Positions 24,209 through 34,134 are shown, counted from the stretch's first letter. The stretch is 64,000 nt of DNA from an uncultured Oscillospiraceae bacterium (GCA_934670025.1 CAKUOS010000002.1:1-64000), one strand, 5' to 3'. Numbers and translations: made by a program. The notes: generated from the letters alone by a model not told the origin.

Positions 24209-25624
24209 TTGAAGCATGGCGTATATGTGCGGGAGCAGAAAACGAGCGTTTCGACGCCCGTTGTCGCTGAATCCGGTGTGCCGTTCGTTGTCGGCACAGC
24301 ACCGGTTCACTCCGCAGAATCCCCGGCCGCGCTCTTTACCCCGGTGCTTTGCACCGACTGGGAAGACGCGGTAAAGAAGCTGGGCTATTCCGACGACTGG
24401 AAGACCTACACGATCTGCGAAGTCATGTACTCGCATTTCAAGCTGTTCCAGCGCCAGCCCATCATCTTCTGCAACGTGCTTGATCCGAGCACCAACAAGG
24501 AGGCCGTCGCGGGCGCGGAAGTCACCCTTTCCGGTAAGCAGGCAAAGCTGCCGTTCGACGCGATCCTGTCCAGCCTCGTTGTCAAGACGGCGTCTTCGTC
24601 CGAATCGCCGCTTGTCAAAGACACGGACTATGCCGCGTACTACTCGGACGGCAACCTTATCGTCGAGACGATCGAGGACGGCGCAGCCAAGGCCGCGACC
24701 AAGCTGTATATCAGCTACGACAAGATCAAGACCGCCGACATCGACGATGATGACATCGTCAAGGGCATCGAAGCCATCGACCTTTGCATGGCAACCGTCA
24801 GCATCACGCCCGACCTCATCATCGCGCCCGGCTGGTCTCATACCAGCACTGTACAGGCCGTCATGGCGGCGAAGGCCGAAGTCATCAACGGCATTCTCGG
24901 CGCAAAGTCCATCTGTGACATCGACTGCTCCGCCAGCGGCGCGCGCAGCTATGACGCCGTCGCCGCGAAGAAGTCCGCGACGAACCTGATCGACCCGGCT
25001 CAGATCGCGGTCTGGCCGCAGGTGAAGCTCGGCAGCAAGCAGTTCCATCTCTCCACACAGCTCGCGGGTCTGATGGCGAAGGTGGACAGCGGCAACGACG
25101 GTGTGCCGTATGAATCGCCCTCCAATAAGGCCCTCCAGTGCGACGGCGCTTGCCTGGAAGACGGCACAGACGTCACCCTCACGCTGGAGCAGGCGAACAT
25201 TCTGAACGCCAACGGCATTTGCACGGCGCTCAAGTTTATGAATGGTTTCGTGGCGTGGGGCAACTACACCGCCTGCTACCCCAGCAACACCGACATCAAG
25301 GACTATTTCATCCCGATCAGCAGAATGTTCAAGTGGGTCGGCAACTCCCTCATCAAGACGTTCTGGTCGAAGACGGACAGCCCCATGAACCGGCGTCTGC
25401 TGGACAACATCAAGGATTCCGCGAACAACTGGCTCGCAGGTCTTGTGGGCAGCGAGTATCTGCTCGGCGCCCGCGTTGAGATCCTCGACTCCGAGAATCC
25501 CATGACGGACCTCATGGCCGGTATTGTGAGAATCCACATCTACATGACGCCGCCCAGCCCTGCGCAGGAGATCGACTTCGTACTCGAATACGACACCGAT
25601 TACGTGCAGAGCGCGTTGGCGTGA
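24209..25624 (+). CDS. Tail sheath protein
   Basis: 471 residues from a TTG at 24209 with AAGGAGG upstream. The opening KHGVYVREQKTSV and the PFVVGTAPVHSA region are typical of P2 FI/Mu L-type sheaths. The conserved C-terminal domain includes VGNSLIKTFWSKTDSPMNRR and a beta-strand end. It forms the contractile tube around the tail tube encoded next, so the phage is a myovirus. Confidence 0.93.
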   Translation: MKHGVYVREQKTSVSTPVVAESGVPFVVGTAPVHSAESPAALFTPVLCTDWEDAVKKLGYSDDWKTYTICEVMYSHFKLFQRQPIIFCNVLDPSTNKEAVAGAEVTLSGKQAKLPFDAILSSLVVKTASSSESPLVKDTDYAAYYSDGNLIVETIEDGAAKAATKLYISYDKIKTADIDDDDIVKGIEAIDLCMATVSITPDLIIAPGWSHTSTVQAVMAAKAEVINGILGAKSICDIDCSASGARSYDAVAAKKSATNLIDPAQIAVWPQVKLGSKQFHLSTQLAGLMAKVDSGNDGVPYESPSNKALQCDGACLEDGTDVTLTLEQANILNANGICTALKFMNGFVAWGNYTACYPSNTDIKDYFIPISRMFKWVGNSLIKTFWSKTDSPMNRRLLDNIKDSANNWLAGLVGSEYLLGARVEILDSENPMTDLMAGIVRIHIYMTPPSPAQEIDFVLEYDTDYVQSALA

Positions 25625-25641
25625 CGAAGGAGGACTGAACA

Positions 25642-26163
25642 ATGGGAATGGTAGATCAGGCCGTAATCAACTTCGCCTGCTACGAAGATGCCAAAGACTT
25701 CCTCGGTCTGGCTTCCGTGACGCTGCCCGATGTTGATTTCATTGTTGCAACCGTCTCCGGTGCCGGCATTGCCGGCAACGTGGAGGCGCCGATCATCGGC
25801 CATATGAACGCCATGACCGCGCAGCTCAAATTCCGCACCTTCAGCGCCGAAAGCCTGAAGCTGCAGGAGCCGCGCGAACACAACATCGACCTGCGCGCGC
25901 CGCAGCAGGTGTACGATCCGATTGCAGGTGTTTACAAGACGCAGTCCGTCAAGCACGTCCTCGTGCTTGTTCCGAAGACGCTGTCGAACGGCAATATCGC
26001 CCCGGCTTCTCCCACGGACGGCTCTGGCAGCTACGCCGTGCGCCGCTGGGTGACGTACATCGATGACGCAAAGGTCATGGAGCTTGACCCGTACAACTAC
26101 ATCTGCGAGGTGAACGGTGTCGACTATCTCTCCGACACCCGCAAGGCCCTCGGTAAATCGTAA
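25642..26163 (+). CDS. Tail tube protein (P2 FII type)
   Basis: 173 residues. The pattern DFLGLASVTLPDVDF, VEAPIIGHMNAM and the later KHVLVLVPKTLS fits the P2 major tail tube family. It stacks into the inner tube through which DNA is ejected. AAGGAGG precedes the ATG. Directly followed by the chaperone pair. Confidence 0.9.
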   Translation: MGMVDQAVINFACYEDAKDFLGLASVTLPDVDFIVATVSGAGIAGNVEAPIIGHMNAMTAQLKFRTFSAESLKLQEPREHNIDLRAPQQVYDPIAGVYKTQSVKHVLVLVPKTLSNGNIAPASPTDGSGSYAVRRWVTYIDDAKVMELDPYNYICEVNGVDYLSDTRKALGKS

Positions 26164-26220
26164 ATCTTTGGGGCGGCGCGTGATGCGTCGCCCCGTCATT
26201 TTTGAAAGGAGCCTCGAATC

Positions 26221-26604
26221 ATGGAAAACAAGAAGCAGAACACCGCCGCAGAAGAAAGCGGCAACATCTTCGCAGTCGCGGAGAAGCAGGACGAAGCAAC
26301 CGCCAACAATGGCGTCTTCACGCTGCATCTTACGCGCCCCCTGGAGCATGAGGGCAAGAGCTATTCCGACCTCACGTTCGATTTCGACAGCCTGAGCGGC
26401 AGCGACTCTCTGGCGATTGAACGGGAGCTGCAGATGCTCGGCCATACGGTGATCGTTGCGAATTTCGACAGCGAATACCTCATCCGCGTATGTGTCAAGG
26501 CGTGTACCGACCCCCTTGGTATTGATGCGCTGGGCAAGCTCAGTATCCGCGATTTCAACCGTCTGCGGAACACCGTAAGAGGTTTTTTATCGCGCAAGGA
26601 GTGA
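26221..26604 (+). CDS. Tail assembly chaperone, short form (gpE-like)
   Basis: 127 residues between the tube and tape-measure genes, the fixed place of tail chaperones. A disordered polar start is followed by a compact domain (FTLHLTRPLEHEGKSYSDLT, LSIRDFNRLRNTVRGFL). AAAGGAG precedes the ATG. Near its 3' end is a slippery heptamer that allows a longer product. It would coat the tape-measure protein before tube assembly. Confidence 0.85.
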   Translation: MENKKQNTAAEESGNIFAVAEKQDEATANNGVFTLHLTRPLEHEGKSYSDLTFDFDSLSGSDSLAIERELQMLGHTVIVANFDSEYLIRVCVKACTDPLGIDALGKLSIRDFNRLRNTVRGFLSRKE

Positions 26605-26780
26605 TCGTCGGAGATGGCGGCGTATGGCTTCGCAGGCAATGCCTCGCCATGGCCCGGACGAACAATACTCCGGTAGATTTCTGGTTATCTCTCCGGCTCG
26701 GTGAATTATCGCAATGGGTGAAAGCCTCTAATGCGCTGATTGCCGAGGAAATGGAGAAGCGAAAACAAAAACGCAAATGA
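26221..26780 (+). CDS. Tail assembly chaperone, long form by -1 frameshift (E+E')
   Basis: The heptamer T TTT TTA at 26583-26589 is placed exactly in the X XXY YYZ frame. After a -1 slip the new frame continues from ATC at 26589 to TGA at 26778, adding 63 residues that include NNTPVDFWLSLRLGELSQW and a Lys-rich end. That extension carries the hallmark W-x-L and helix seen in P2 E'-like chaperones. The product would be about 186 residues. The sequence evidence is direct; frameshift use is inferred from the universal tail-chaperone design. Confidence 0.88.
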
Positions 26781-26796
26781 AAGTGAGGCGAAGATA

Positions 26797-29700
26797 TTGG
26801 CATCGCGGAAAGAATATGAGATGCTATTTGCGCTTGAAGCGCAGCTTGGCCGCGAGTTTCGCACGACCTTTGCAAAGGCCCGCGGCGAGCTCGGCGACAC
26901 GGCCGATAGTGCAGAATCTTTCGGCAGCCGCGCGACACAGGCCGTGGACGCGGTGTCGAGCGTTCTTGCTGCGGCTGGTATCTCCGCTGCGCTTAAAGAA
27001 ATAAAAGAAGGCTTCGACGAATGCGCACAGGCGTCGATGGACTTTGAATCGGCAATGACAGGCGTCGCAAAAACGACCGATCTGACAGACGAAGAACTGG
27101 CGGATATGTCGGACGCGATCAAAGCCATGTCCACCGAGATCCCGGCATCTACGACCGAGATCGCCGCCGTCGCTGAAGCTGCTGGCCAGCTTGGCATTCA
27201 GAAAGACGCGCTGCTCGATTTTACGCGCGTTATGACAATGCTCGGCACAGCGACGAACATGACAGCCGAAGATGCCGCAACCGCCCTCGCGCGGTTCGCG
27301 AACATTACAGGCATGTCCGCAGACAATTATGATCGTCTCGGCGCCGTGATCGTTGATCTTGGCAATAACTTTGCAACGACCGAATCTGAGATCACGCAGA
27401 TGGGTACGCGCCTTGCCTCTGGCGGCAAGCTGGCCGGTCTGACGGAACCTCAGATCATGGCGCTCGCCGCATCGATGTCCTCCGTCGGCATCGAGGCCGA
27501 AGCTGGCGGCACGGCCATGACGCAGACGCTCAATGCCATCGAAAAGGCTGTTGCAACCGGCGAGGATTCTTTACAGAGCTTCGCAGACGTTGCGGGAATG
27601 TCTGCGGATTCGTTCGCAGAAATGTGGAATACGGACGCTCTGGGCGCTCTGACGGCGTTTATCCGCGGACTTGGCAATCTGGACGAGCAGGGCGAAAGCG
27701 CCGTTCTGGTGCTGGAAGACCTCGGCCTTACCGGCATTCGCCAGAGCAATATGCTCAAATCCCTCGCCCTGGCAGCAGACCAGATGGACAGCGCCGTACA
27801 GACGGCAAATACCGCGTGGGATGAGAATATCGCTCTGACGAACGAAGCCAACAAGCGATACGCCACCACGCAATCCAAGCTGGACATGATGCAGAACGCC
27901 TACAACAACCTCAAGGTTGCCGTAGGCGATGCTTTTACCCCGGCGCTGCGCGATGCTTACGACGCCGGTACGGACGTGCTGAACGTCCTCGGCGAGTTTG
28001 TGCAGGAGAATCCTGCGCTCGTCAAGGGCGTTGCAACATTCACGGGCGTAGTCGGCGGCGCAACGGTCGCATTGACGGCATACGCCGCAATCTCCAAAGT
28101 CATTAAAGCGCTGGACATTGCCACAACATTCGGTGGAATGGCCGGGCCGATTATGTTGGGCGTGACCGCCGTGGCTGCGCTGGCCGGTGGAATCGTGGCG
28201 ATGGCTGATGCCGCCGAAGACCGTGCGGCTCCGTCCGTAAAGGAATTGACGGAAGCAGCGCGTGACATGAACGAAGCGCTTGCCGACGCAAAGTCTGGCT
28301 TCGATGATTCTGTCGGCAGCACAATGGCAACGGCCACAGTTGCGGAGCAGTACATTGACCGCCTGAAAGAGTTGGATTCTGTCGGTGAAAAAACGACTGC
28401 CCAGCAGCAGGAGTATCACGGAATCCTCATGAAGCTGGTTGAGACCATTCCGGAACTATCCAGCTATATCGACCTTGAAAACGACTCCATCGACGGCGGC
28501 ACGGCAGCGCTCGAAGCAAACACGGACGCATGGGTGGAAAATGCCCGCGCACAGGCATACCAAAACGAGCTTTCCGAGATCTATGCGAAGTATGCCGATG
28601 TTGAAATCGAACGGGCAAAGCGCCGGGCAGAGCTGACGGATGCAGAAGAAGCCGCGCATGAAGCCACTCAGGCCTATAATGACGCGCTCGCCAAGCAAAA
28701 CGCGCTTTACGCCGAAGCGCAGAAAAAGGCTGATGCCTATTACGAAGAAACCGGCGTTCTCCGTGATGCCGAATACTTCCTTGGTGACGAAATCAACGCC
28801 GTCAACAATGAGGTCACAGACGCCAACATCGCATGGATTGAGGCCGCGACGCACGTTACAAACCTGAAAGAAGCGATTGAGGAAGACAACAATGCGCTCA
28901 GTGCGGCGGATGAAGAAATTCAGGCCGTAACGGACGCATACGAAAGCCTCACGGAAGCAACGGATGATTCGACCGAAGCAACCGAAAATGCTTCGCGCGG
29001 ACAGACGGAGCTGAACACCGAGATCAGCAACGTCAAGGAGCGTGTTGAAGCTCTCCAGCAGGCGTATCAGGAAGCCTACAAAGCCGCTGCAGAAAGTGTT
29101 CAGGGCCAATATGCGCTTTGGCAGGAGGCAGACAGCATCGTTGCAACTTCCGCTTCCAGCATCAACAGCAATCTCCAAGGCCAGATCACGCATTGGCAGA
29201 CCTACAATGATAATCTGGCCAGTCTTCGAGACAGAGCCGGTGATATTGAGGGCCTGACCGACATGATCGGTTCTTTCGCAGACGGCAGCTCCGACAGCGT
29301 GAATGCGATTGCCGGTATGGCTGCGGCCAGCGACGAAGAATTGGCCGCGATGGTCGAAAGCTGGAATAAGCTGCGCGAGGAACAGAATAAAGCCGCTGAG
29401 GACATTGCAGACTTCCGCACCAGTTTCTCCGAAACTATGGAGGCGTTCAGCGGAGACCTCGAAGACACCATTGACGGCATGGATCTTGGCACGGAAGCTG
29501 CGGAAGCCGGTCGTGCGACCATTCAGGGATTCATTGATGGTGCAACCGGGATGCTGTCGACCGTGCAATCGGCATATTCCCAGCTCGGATACGCTGCCCT
29601 TGCCGCTCTCAGCAGAAACGTGCAGAATAACAATTCGGTCGCCTCGAGCCGCCGCATGAGCGGGTTCTCCCGATATGCCAGCGGCACGACCTCTGCCGAG

Positions 29701-29976
29701 GCCGGTCTTGCCCTTGTCGGCGAAGAAGGCCCGGAGTTTGTGATGATGCACGGCGGCGAAGCGGTCTTGAACGCGGCCGACACACACAGCGCCATCGAAG
29801 CTATGACTTCCACTTCGGACGGCTCCGTTCCAGTGCAGGTCAATATCACCGTCGAGGGTGATGTCAACGACGGCGTTATGGAGCGCCTTGAAACCTATGG
29901 CGAGGAATTTGCCGCACAGGTACGCGCGGTGATTCGAGAAGACAATATCAACGCGCAACGGGGGGCGTACAGATGA
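26797..29976 (+). CDS. Tail tape-measure protein
   Basis: 1059 residues from a TTG at 26797, which gives the family start ASRKEYEMLFALEAQLG. Residues 60-400 contain the TP901-type core (AMTGVAKTTDL, AEAAGQLGIQ). Hydrophobic stretches lie near 415-445 and 455-475. A long helical region follows (620-880), and the C-terminus carries YASGTTSAEAGLALVGEEGPEFVMMHGGE, typical of tape measures. It sets tail length and is expelled into the membrane on infection. By length times helical rise the tail would be moderately long. Confidence 0.93.
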   Translation: MASRKEYEMLFALEAQLGREFRTTFAKARGELGDTADSAESFGSRATQAVDAVSSVLAAAGISAALKEIKEGFDECAQASMDFESAMTGVAKTTDLTDEELADMSDAIKAMSTEIPASTTEIAAVAEAAGQLGIQKDALLDFTRVMTMLGTATNMTAEDAATALARFANITGMSADNYDRLGAVIVDLGNNFATTESEITQMGTRLASGGKLAGLTEPQIMALAASMSSVGIEAEAGGTAMTQTLNAIEKAVATGEDSLQSFADVAGMSADSFAEMWNTDALGALTAFIRGLGNLDEQGESAVLVLEDLGLTGIRQSNMLKSLALAADQMDSAVQTANTAWDENIALTNEANKRYATTQSKLDMMQNAYNNLKVAVGDAFTPALRDAYDAGTDVLNVLGEFVQENPALVKGVATFTGVVGGATVALTAYAAISKVIKALDIATTFGGMAGPIMLGVTAVAALAGGIVAMADAAEDRAAPSVKELTEAARDMNEALADAKSGFDDSVGSTMATATVAEQYIDRLKELDSVGEKTTAQQQEYHGILMKLVETIPELSSYIDLENDSIDGGTAALEANTDAWVENARAQAYQNELSEIYAKYADVEIERAKRRAELTDAEEAAHEATQAYNDALAKQNALYAEAQKKADAYYEETGVLRDAEYFLGDEINAVNNEVTDANIAWIEAATHVTNLKEAIEEDNNALSAADEEIQAVTDAYESLTEATDDSTEATENASRGQTELNTEISNVKERVEALQQAYQEAYKAAAESVQGQYALWQEADSIVATSASSINSNLQGQITHWQTYNDNLASLRDRAGDIEGLTDMIGSFADGSSDSVNAIAGMAAASDEELAAMVESWNKLREEQNKAAEDIADFRTSFSETMEAFSGDLEDTIDGMDLGTEAAEAGRATIQGFIDGATGMLSTVQSAYSQLGYAALAALSRNVQNNNSVASSRRMSGFSRYASGTTSAEAGLALVGEEGPEFVMMHGGEAVLNAADTHSAIEAMTSTSDGSVPVQVNITVEGDVNDGVMERLETYGEEFAAQVRAVIREDNINAQRGAYR

Positions 29977-30185
29977 GCAGAATCTACACGACTGTGCAGG
30001 GCGATATGTGGGATATGATCGCCTACAAGGAGATGGGCAGCGTCGACTATACCGACGATCTGATGAACGCCAATAGCTCGCTGCTCAGTTATTTCTCCTT
30101 CCCCGCAGGCGTCATGCTGACAATCCCTGATGTGGTGGAGCGCAGTGCGTCTACGCTGCCGCCGTGGAAGCAGGTGCAGCGATGA
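29973..30185 (+). CDS. Tail protein X, LysM-like
   Basis: 70 residues overlapping the tape-measure stop. The sequence YTTVQGDMWDMIAYKEMGS and the hydrophobic MLTIPDV end match P2 gpX, a LysM-like domain at the baseplate hub. Position before gpD-like gene agrees. Confidence 0.88.
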   Translation: MSRIYTTVQGDMWDMIAYKEMGSVDYTDDLMNANSSLLSYFSFPAGVMLTIPDVVERSASTLPPWKQVQR

Positions 30186-31735
30186 GCAGCCGAAATCTCG
30201 CGAGACGCACAAAAGCCGAGGTTTCCTTCGGCGGCATCGACATCACAAAATCCATTCAGCCGTATCTTCTGTCGATCTCCTATACGGACAACGAAGAAGA
30301 CGAAACGGACGATCTGCAAATCAAAATCCAAGACCGCGACGATCTCTGGCTCACGCAGTGGCTCGATGAGATCTCTGAAAAGCTGTCCTGGGCATCGCCC
30401 TCCGGTGGCAGCGCATCTGGTGATGCCGTTGTCAGCGAAGCGAACAAATACCTCGGCACGCCGTATGTTTGGGGCGGCAGCAGTCCGAGCGGCTTTGACT
30501 GCTCCGGTCTTGTCTACTATGCGCTCAACGAAGCTGGAATCAATGTTCCCAGAACAACTGCGCAGGGCTACAAGGATATGGCTACACCGGTCAATGAAGC
30601 CACAGCGCAGCCCGGCGACCTCATCTTCTTCGGCACGCAGGGCGTTGTCGACCACGTAGGTATCTACATGGGCAATGGGCAAATGGTCAATGCGACCGGT
30701 TCGTGCGTCCAGATCACAGACATCAACACCCGCAGAGCCGGGATTATCAGTTGGGGCAGAATTGGCGGCGCCACGCAGAGCGGCTCTGCTGCCTCTGCAC
30801 AGGCAGGCACGCAAAGCAGCGGCTCAGGATCTTCTACTTCCTCTGGCGAACAGGGTGCATCCTCCGATGGCGGCGGCGCAGAAGAACGGCTCGCCATGGA
30901 CGTTGTGTTTGTCCGTGAGAACTGGAACAGCGACGGCTCCGACGCGGTGCTGCCGTGCGGAGAATTTGAGCTTGACAACATCTCCTGCAGCGGACCGCCG
31001 AACACAGTCTGCATCAAAGGATCTTCGATTCCGTTTTCCTCGCAGCTCCGGCAGACCTGCAAGAGCAAGGCGTGGGAAAGCTACACGCTCAGCGGCATTG
31101 CAAATGAAATCGCCGGGAGCGGCGGTATGACCTGCATGTATGAATCGGACAGCGACCCATATTATGAGCGCGTCGAGCAGATCGATATGAGCGACATTGA
31201 GTTTCTGTCGCAGCTTTGCCATGATGCCGGTATCTCCCTCAAGGCAACAAATCGAATTCTCGTATTGTTCGATCAGCGCAAGTATGAGCAGAAGCCAGAA
31301 GTCCGCACCATCAAACGCTACGATCGTACCTACAAGACGTATCAGCTCAGCACCAGCGCCGCTGATGCGCAGTATGCATCGTGCCGGGTGTCCTACGTCA
31401 ACCCCGAAACCGGACAGTGTATTGAGGGCATCGCCAAGGTTGAGGGATACACCGAAGACCCGAACAATCAGCAGCTCGAAATCACCGCAAAGGTCGCATC
31501 AGCGGACGAAGCGAAGGAGCTTGCAGAAAAGAATCTCCGTCTTCGCAACAAATTCTGCCGCCAGGCACAATTCCTGCTGCCGGGAGATACCGACCTCGTT
31601 GCAGGCGTCAACGTTGCGCTCAAAGGCTGGGGCGGCTACGACGGAAAATACATCATCAAGCAGGCCGTCCACAAGCTGGACAGCGGCGGCTATACAACGC
31701 AGATCTCGCTGCGCATGGTATTGGAGGGATATTGA
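30182..31735 (+). CDS. Baseplate hub protein (P2 gpD-like) with inserted NlpC/P60 endopeptidase
   Basis: 517 residues from the ATG at 30182. The first 70 residues and residues from about 235 onward are the phage late control D/hub family. Between them, residues 80-195 form an NlpC/P60 domain with YVWGGSSPSGFDCSGLVYYA (Cys107) and VDHVGIYMG (His158), followed by a Ser/Gly-rich linker to about 230. The enzyme would cut peptide stems of peptidoglycan when the tail punctures the wall. The insertion is unusual, because such domains are often C-terminal or separate. Overlaps X and V genes by four bases or fewer. Confidence 0.88.
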   Translation: MSSRNLARRTKAEVSFGGIDITKSIQPYLLSISYTDNEEDETDDLQIKIQDRDDLWLTQWLDEISEKLSWASPSGGSASGDAVVSEANKYLGTPYVWGGSSPSGFDCSGLVYYALNEAGINVPRTTAQGYKDMATPVNEATAQPGDLIFFGTQGVVDHVGIYMGNGQMVNATGSCVQITDINTRRAGIISWGRIGGATQSGSAASAQAGTQSSGSGSSTSSGEQGASSDGGGAEERLAMDVVFVRENWNSDGSDAVLPCGEFELDNISCSGPPNTVCIKGSSIPFSSQLRQTCKSKAWESYTLSGIANEIAGSGGMTCMYESDSDPYYERVEQIDMSDIEFLSQLCHDAGISLKATNRILVLFDQRKYEQKPEVRTIKRYDRTYKTYQLSTSAADAQYASCRVSYVNPETGQCIEGIAKVEGYTEDPNNQQLEITAKVASADEAKELAEKNLRLRNKFCRQAQFLLPGDTDLVAGVNVALKGWGGYDGKYIIKQAVHKLDSGGYTTQISLRMVLEGY

Positions 31736-32040
31736 TGGACGCAGAAAAAGTGTTAAAGCGGCTCGTTCGCGTCGGAACTGTGACGGACATCGACAATGCC
31801 AAGCGAAAAGCGCGAGTGAAGTTTCAGGACTGCAATATGACGTCCGGATGGCTCTATGTGCTGGACACGCACCCGCACATTCCAGCTTATGACCCTGCGC
31901 AGCAGAAGACAGAGTTGCAGGATGGGCATCAGCACGACCTCACGATCAAGCCGTGGATGCCGCTTGTCAACGACACCGTCCTCACGCTCTATCTGCCTGT
32001 GTTCAACGGGGATGGCTTCGTGCTGGGAGGTATCGGATGA
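31735..32040 (+). CDS. Baseplate assembly protein V-like (short)
   Basis: 101 residues from the ATG at 31735 (GGAGG seven bases upstream). The beta-rich content (VRVGTVTDIDNAKRKARVKF, WMPLVNDTVLTLYLPV) fits the OB-fold of gpV. It is much shorter than full spikes and lacks the C-terminal needle, so another protein may supply the tip. Confidence 0.72.
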   Translation: MDAEKVLKRLVRVGTVTDIDNAKRKARVKFQDCNMTSGWLYVLDTHPHIPAYDPAQQKTELQDGHQHDLTIKPWMPLVNDTVLTLYLPVFNGDGFVLGGIG

Positions 32041-32432
32041 TTGTAGGAGCACTTGGAGACGTTGTCTTTTCAGTTTCGTCGCGCACGCTGAAAACGATCA
32101 GCAATTTCGTATGGTCCGGTTCTGCGCGGTACGCCACGCATGATCTCCATGCCGGCAACAGCATTTCGGAATACACCGGCACAGACCTTGCGAAAATCAC
32201 CTTTGACATTCAGCTTCTTGCTTCCCTCGGCGTTGATCCGATGTCCGAGATTTGGCGACTGTTCGATCTGGAACGGCAGGGCGTGACGCTGCCGCTTACG
32301 ATCGGCAATCATGGGTACGGCCGCTATCGCTGGACGATCCTGAGCCATAAGACCAAGGCGGAGCATTATGACGGGCATGGAAACATCATCAGTGCGACGC
32401 TGAGCATTTCCTTGCAGGAATATCTACGATGA
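32037..32432 (+). CDS. Tail protein U-like (P2 gpU family)
   Basis: 131 residues. The pattern VGALGDVVFSVSS, then KITFDIQLLASLGVDPMSEIWRL and YGRYRWTILSHKTK, is the gpU family, which acts in tail completion with gpX. Overlaps the V-like gene by four bases. Confidence 0.85.
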   Translation: MIVGALGDVVFSVSSRTLKTISNFVWSGSARYATHDLHAGNSISEYTGTDLAKITFDIQLLASLGVDPMSEIWRLFDLERQGVTLPLTIGNHGYGRYRWTILSHKTKAEHYDGHGNIISATLSISLQEYLR

Positions 32433-32444
32433 GGGGCGCACACT

Positions 32445-32768
32445 ATGGGCTACAAAATCACCATGTCGGAGATCGGGCCGATCAGCCTGAACGAAACCGA
32501 CCCTGTAAAATCCATTCTGCAGAACGTGTCCATCATCCTGCGGACGATCAAAGGCTCCTGCCCGATGTATCGCGGCTTCGGTATTGACGCTACCTTGATC
32601 GACCGCCCGATTCCTGCGGCAAAGGTGCTGCTTTTCTCTCAAATCCGCGAGGCCATTGAGGAATATGAGCCGCGTGTCCGCGTCAAGAGCGTCGATTTTG
32701 ATACGCAGGAAGAAATGCAGGGCGTTCTAAGCCCTATCGTGGAGGTGGAAATCGTCGATGAGTCGTAA
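32445..32768 (+). CDS. Baseplate protein W/gp25-like
   Basis: 107 residues with the gp25 family pattern: DPVKSILQNVSIILRTIKGS, MYRGFGID and IREAIEEYEPRV. It forms part of the baseplate wedge and links to gpJ encoded next; the J gene starts inside its last codons. Confidence 0.88.
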   Translation: MGYKITMSEIGPISLNETDPVKSILQNVSIILRTIKGSCPMYRGFGIDATLIDRPIPAAKVLLFSQIREAIEEYEPRVRVKSVDFDTQEEMQGVLSPIVEVEIVDES

Positions 32769-34134
32769 TACCGAATTTCAGTTTGTTTCGACCGACGCTG
32801 CGGAAATCACAAATTTTTTGATTACCGTTTATGAGAACTTGACCGGGGTGAGCGTCAGACCGGCCAGCCCGGAAAAGCTGTTCGCGCAATGGGTAGCCAG
32901 CGTCATCATTCAGGAGCGTGTCTACAACAACTACACCGCAAATCAGAATATTCCGAGCCGCGCCGAAGGCAAGAACCTTGACGCACTGGCAGAACTGTAC
33001 TATCTGCAGCAGCGCCCACAGGCAAAACCTGCTTACTGCACGGAACGGTTTACGATCTCCGAGGCGCAGACGTTCGCCATCCTCGTCCCCAAGGGGACGC
33101 GCGTCACAGACGCCAGCAACACCCTGATCTGGGAGACTGTCGCCGATGCCTACATCAGCGCTGGCGATACTTACGTCGACACCGCCATCCGGTGCCAGAC
33201 GGACGGAACAGTTGGCAACGGCTACGCCGTTGGCCAGCTCAACGTGATTGTTGACGTGTTCGACTACTACACGTCCTGCACCAATATCACGACTTCCGAC
33301 GACGGTTCGGAGATTGCCAGCGACGAAGAATTCTATGAGCTGATGCGCGAATCCATGTTCGCGTTCTCGACGGCCGGCGCGGTTGGCTCCTACATCTACC
33401 ACGCGAAATCCGTATCTACGGAGATTGCTGACGTACAGGCCGTTCGCCCGGCTGTCGTAAAGAAAGTGACGCTTGATCTCTATACGAAAGGCGGCGTCAA
33501 GTACGCTTTTTGGGGCGGCGACACCATCGACCTGTCCTCTCTGGCGGTCTACGCCAAGGGCAGCAGCACGGCTGCGAGCACCGACACAGATTATACCGTC
33601 ACCTACGAAAACGGTCTGCTGCAAGTTGCAATCGCCGCAGACGGCGCGCTGGCAAGCGCGAGCCAGATCGACGTGTCGCTCACCTTTGACGGTGCCGGGC
33701 ACGTCGATATTTATGTCCTGATGAACGACGGAACGATTGCCACGACGGAGATCAAGAACGCCGTCCTTGCCGCCTGTAACGAAAGCAAGGTGCGGCCGCT
33801 GGCCGATTATGTCAGCGTCAAAGACCCCGGCCTCGTTTCGTACAATATCGACTTCACCTACTATGTCCCCACCGACACGACGCTCTCCGGTGCGGCGATT
33901 CAGGAAGCCGTAGACGCAGCCGTCGAGGAATACATCGCTTGGCAGTCCGGCAAGCTCGGCCGCGATATTAACCCGGATAAGCTGCGCGATCTCCTGTTCC
34001 ACACGGGTGTCAAGCGGATCGTGCTGCGCTCCCCGACCTACAAGGTGCTGGAGGGCGGCAAAAACAACGCCGCGCCGCAGATTGCAAAGCTGGGAACGAA
34101 AACAATCGTGAACGGAGGCTACGAGGATGAATGA
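32758..34134 (+). CDS. Baseplate J-like protein
   Basis: 458 residues, usual length for gpJ/gp47-like wedge proteins. The N-terminal part (QWVASVIIQERVYNNYTANQNIPSRAEG, LDALAELYYLQQR) and the C-terminal DINPDKLRDLLFHTGVKRI are characteristic. An extra beta-rich stretch (about 235-320) with VYAKGSSTAASTDTDYTV may be an inserted decoration domain. Confidence 0.9.
   Translation: MSRNTEFQFVSTDAAEITNFLITVYENLTGVSVRPASPEKLFAQWVASVIIQERVYNNYTANQNIPSRAEGKNLDALAELYYLQQRPQAKPAYCTERFTISEAQTFAILVPKGTRVTDASNTLIWETVADAYISAGDTYVDTAIRCQTDGTVGNGYAVGQLNVIVDVFDYYTSCTNITTSDDGSEIASDEEFYELMRESMFAFSTAGAVGSYIYHAKSVSTEIADVQAVRPAVVKKVTLDLYTKGGVKYAFWGGDTIDLSSLAVYAKGSSTAASTDTDYTVTYENGLLQVAIAADGALASASQIDVSLTFDGAGHVDIYVLMNDGTIATTEIKNAVLAACNESKVRPLADYVSVKDPGLVSYNIDFTYYVPTDTTLSGAAIQEAVDAAVEEYIAWQSGKLGRDINPDKLRDLLFHTGVKRIVLRSPTYKVLEGGKNNAAPQIAKLGTKTIVNGGYEDE

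Noticed and set aside
23840-25642. 600-codon minus-strand frame opposite the sheath gene
   Set aside because: Shadow of the sheath coding strand; composition rich in Arg, Val and His as expected for an antisense frame.
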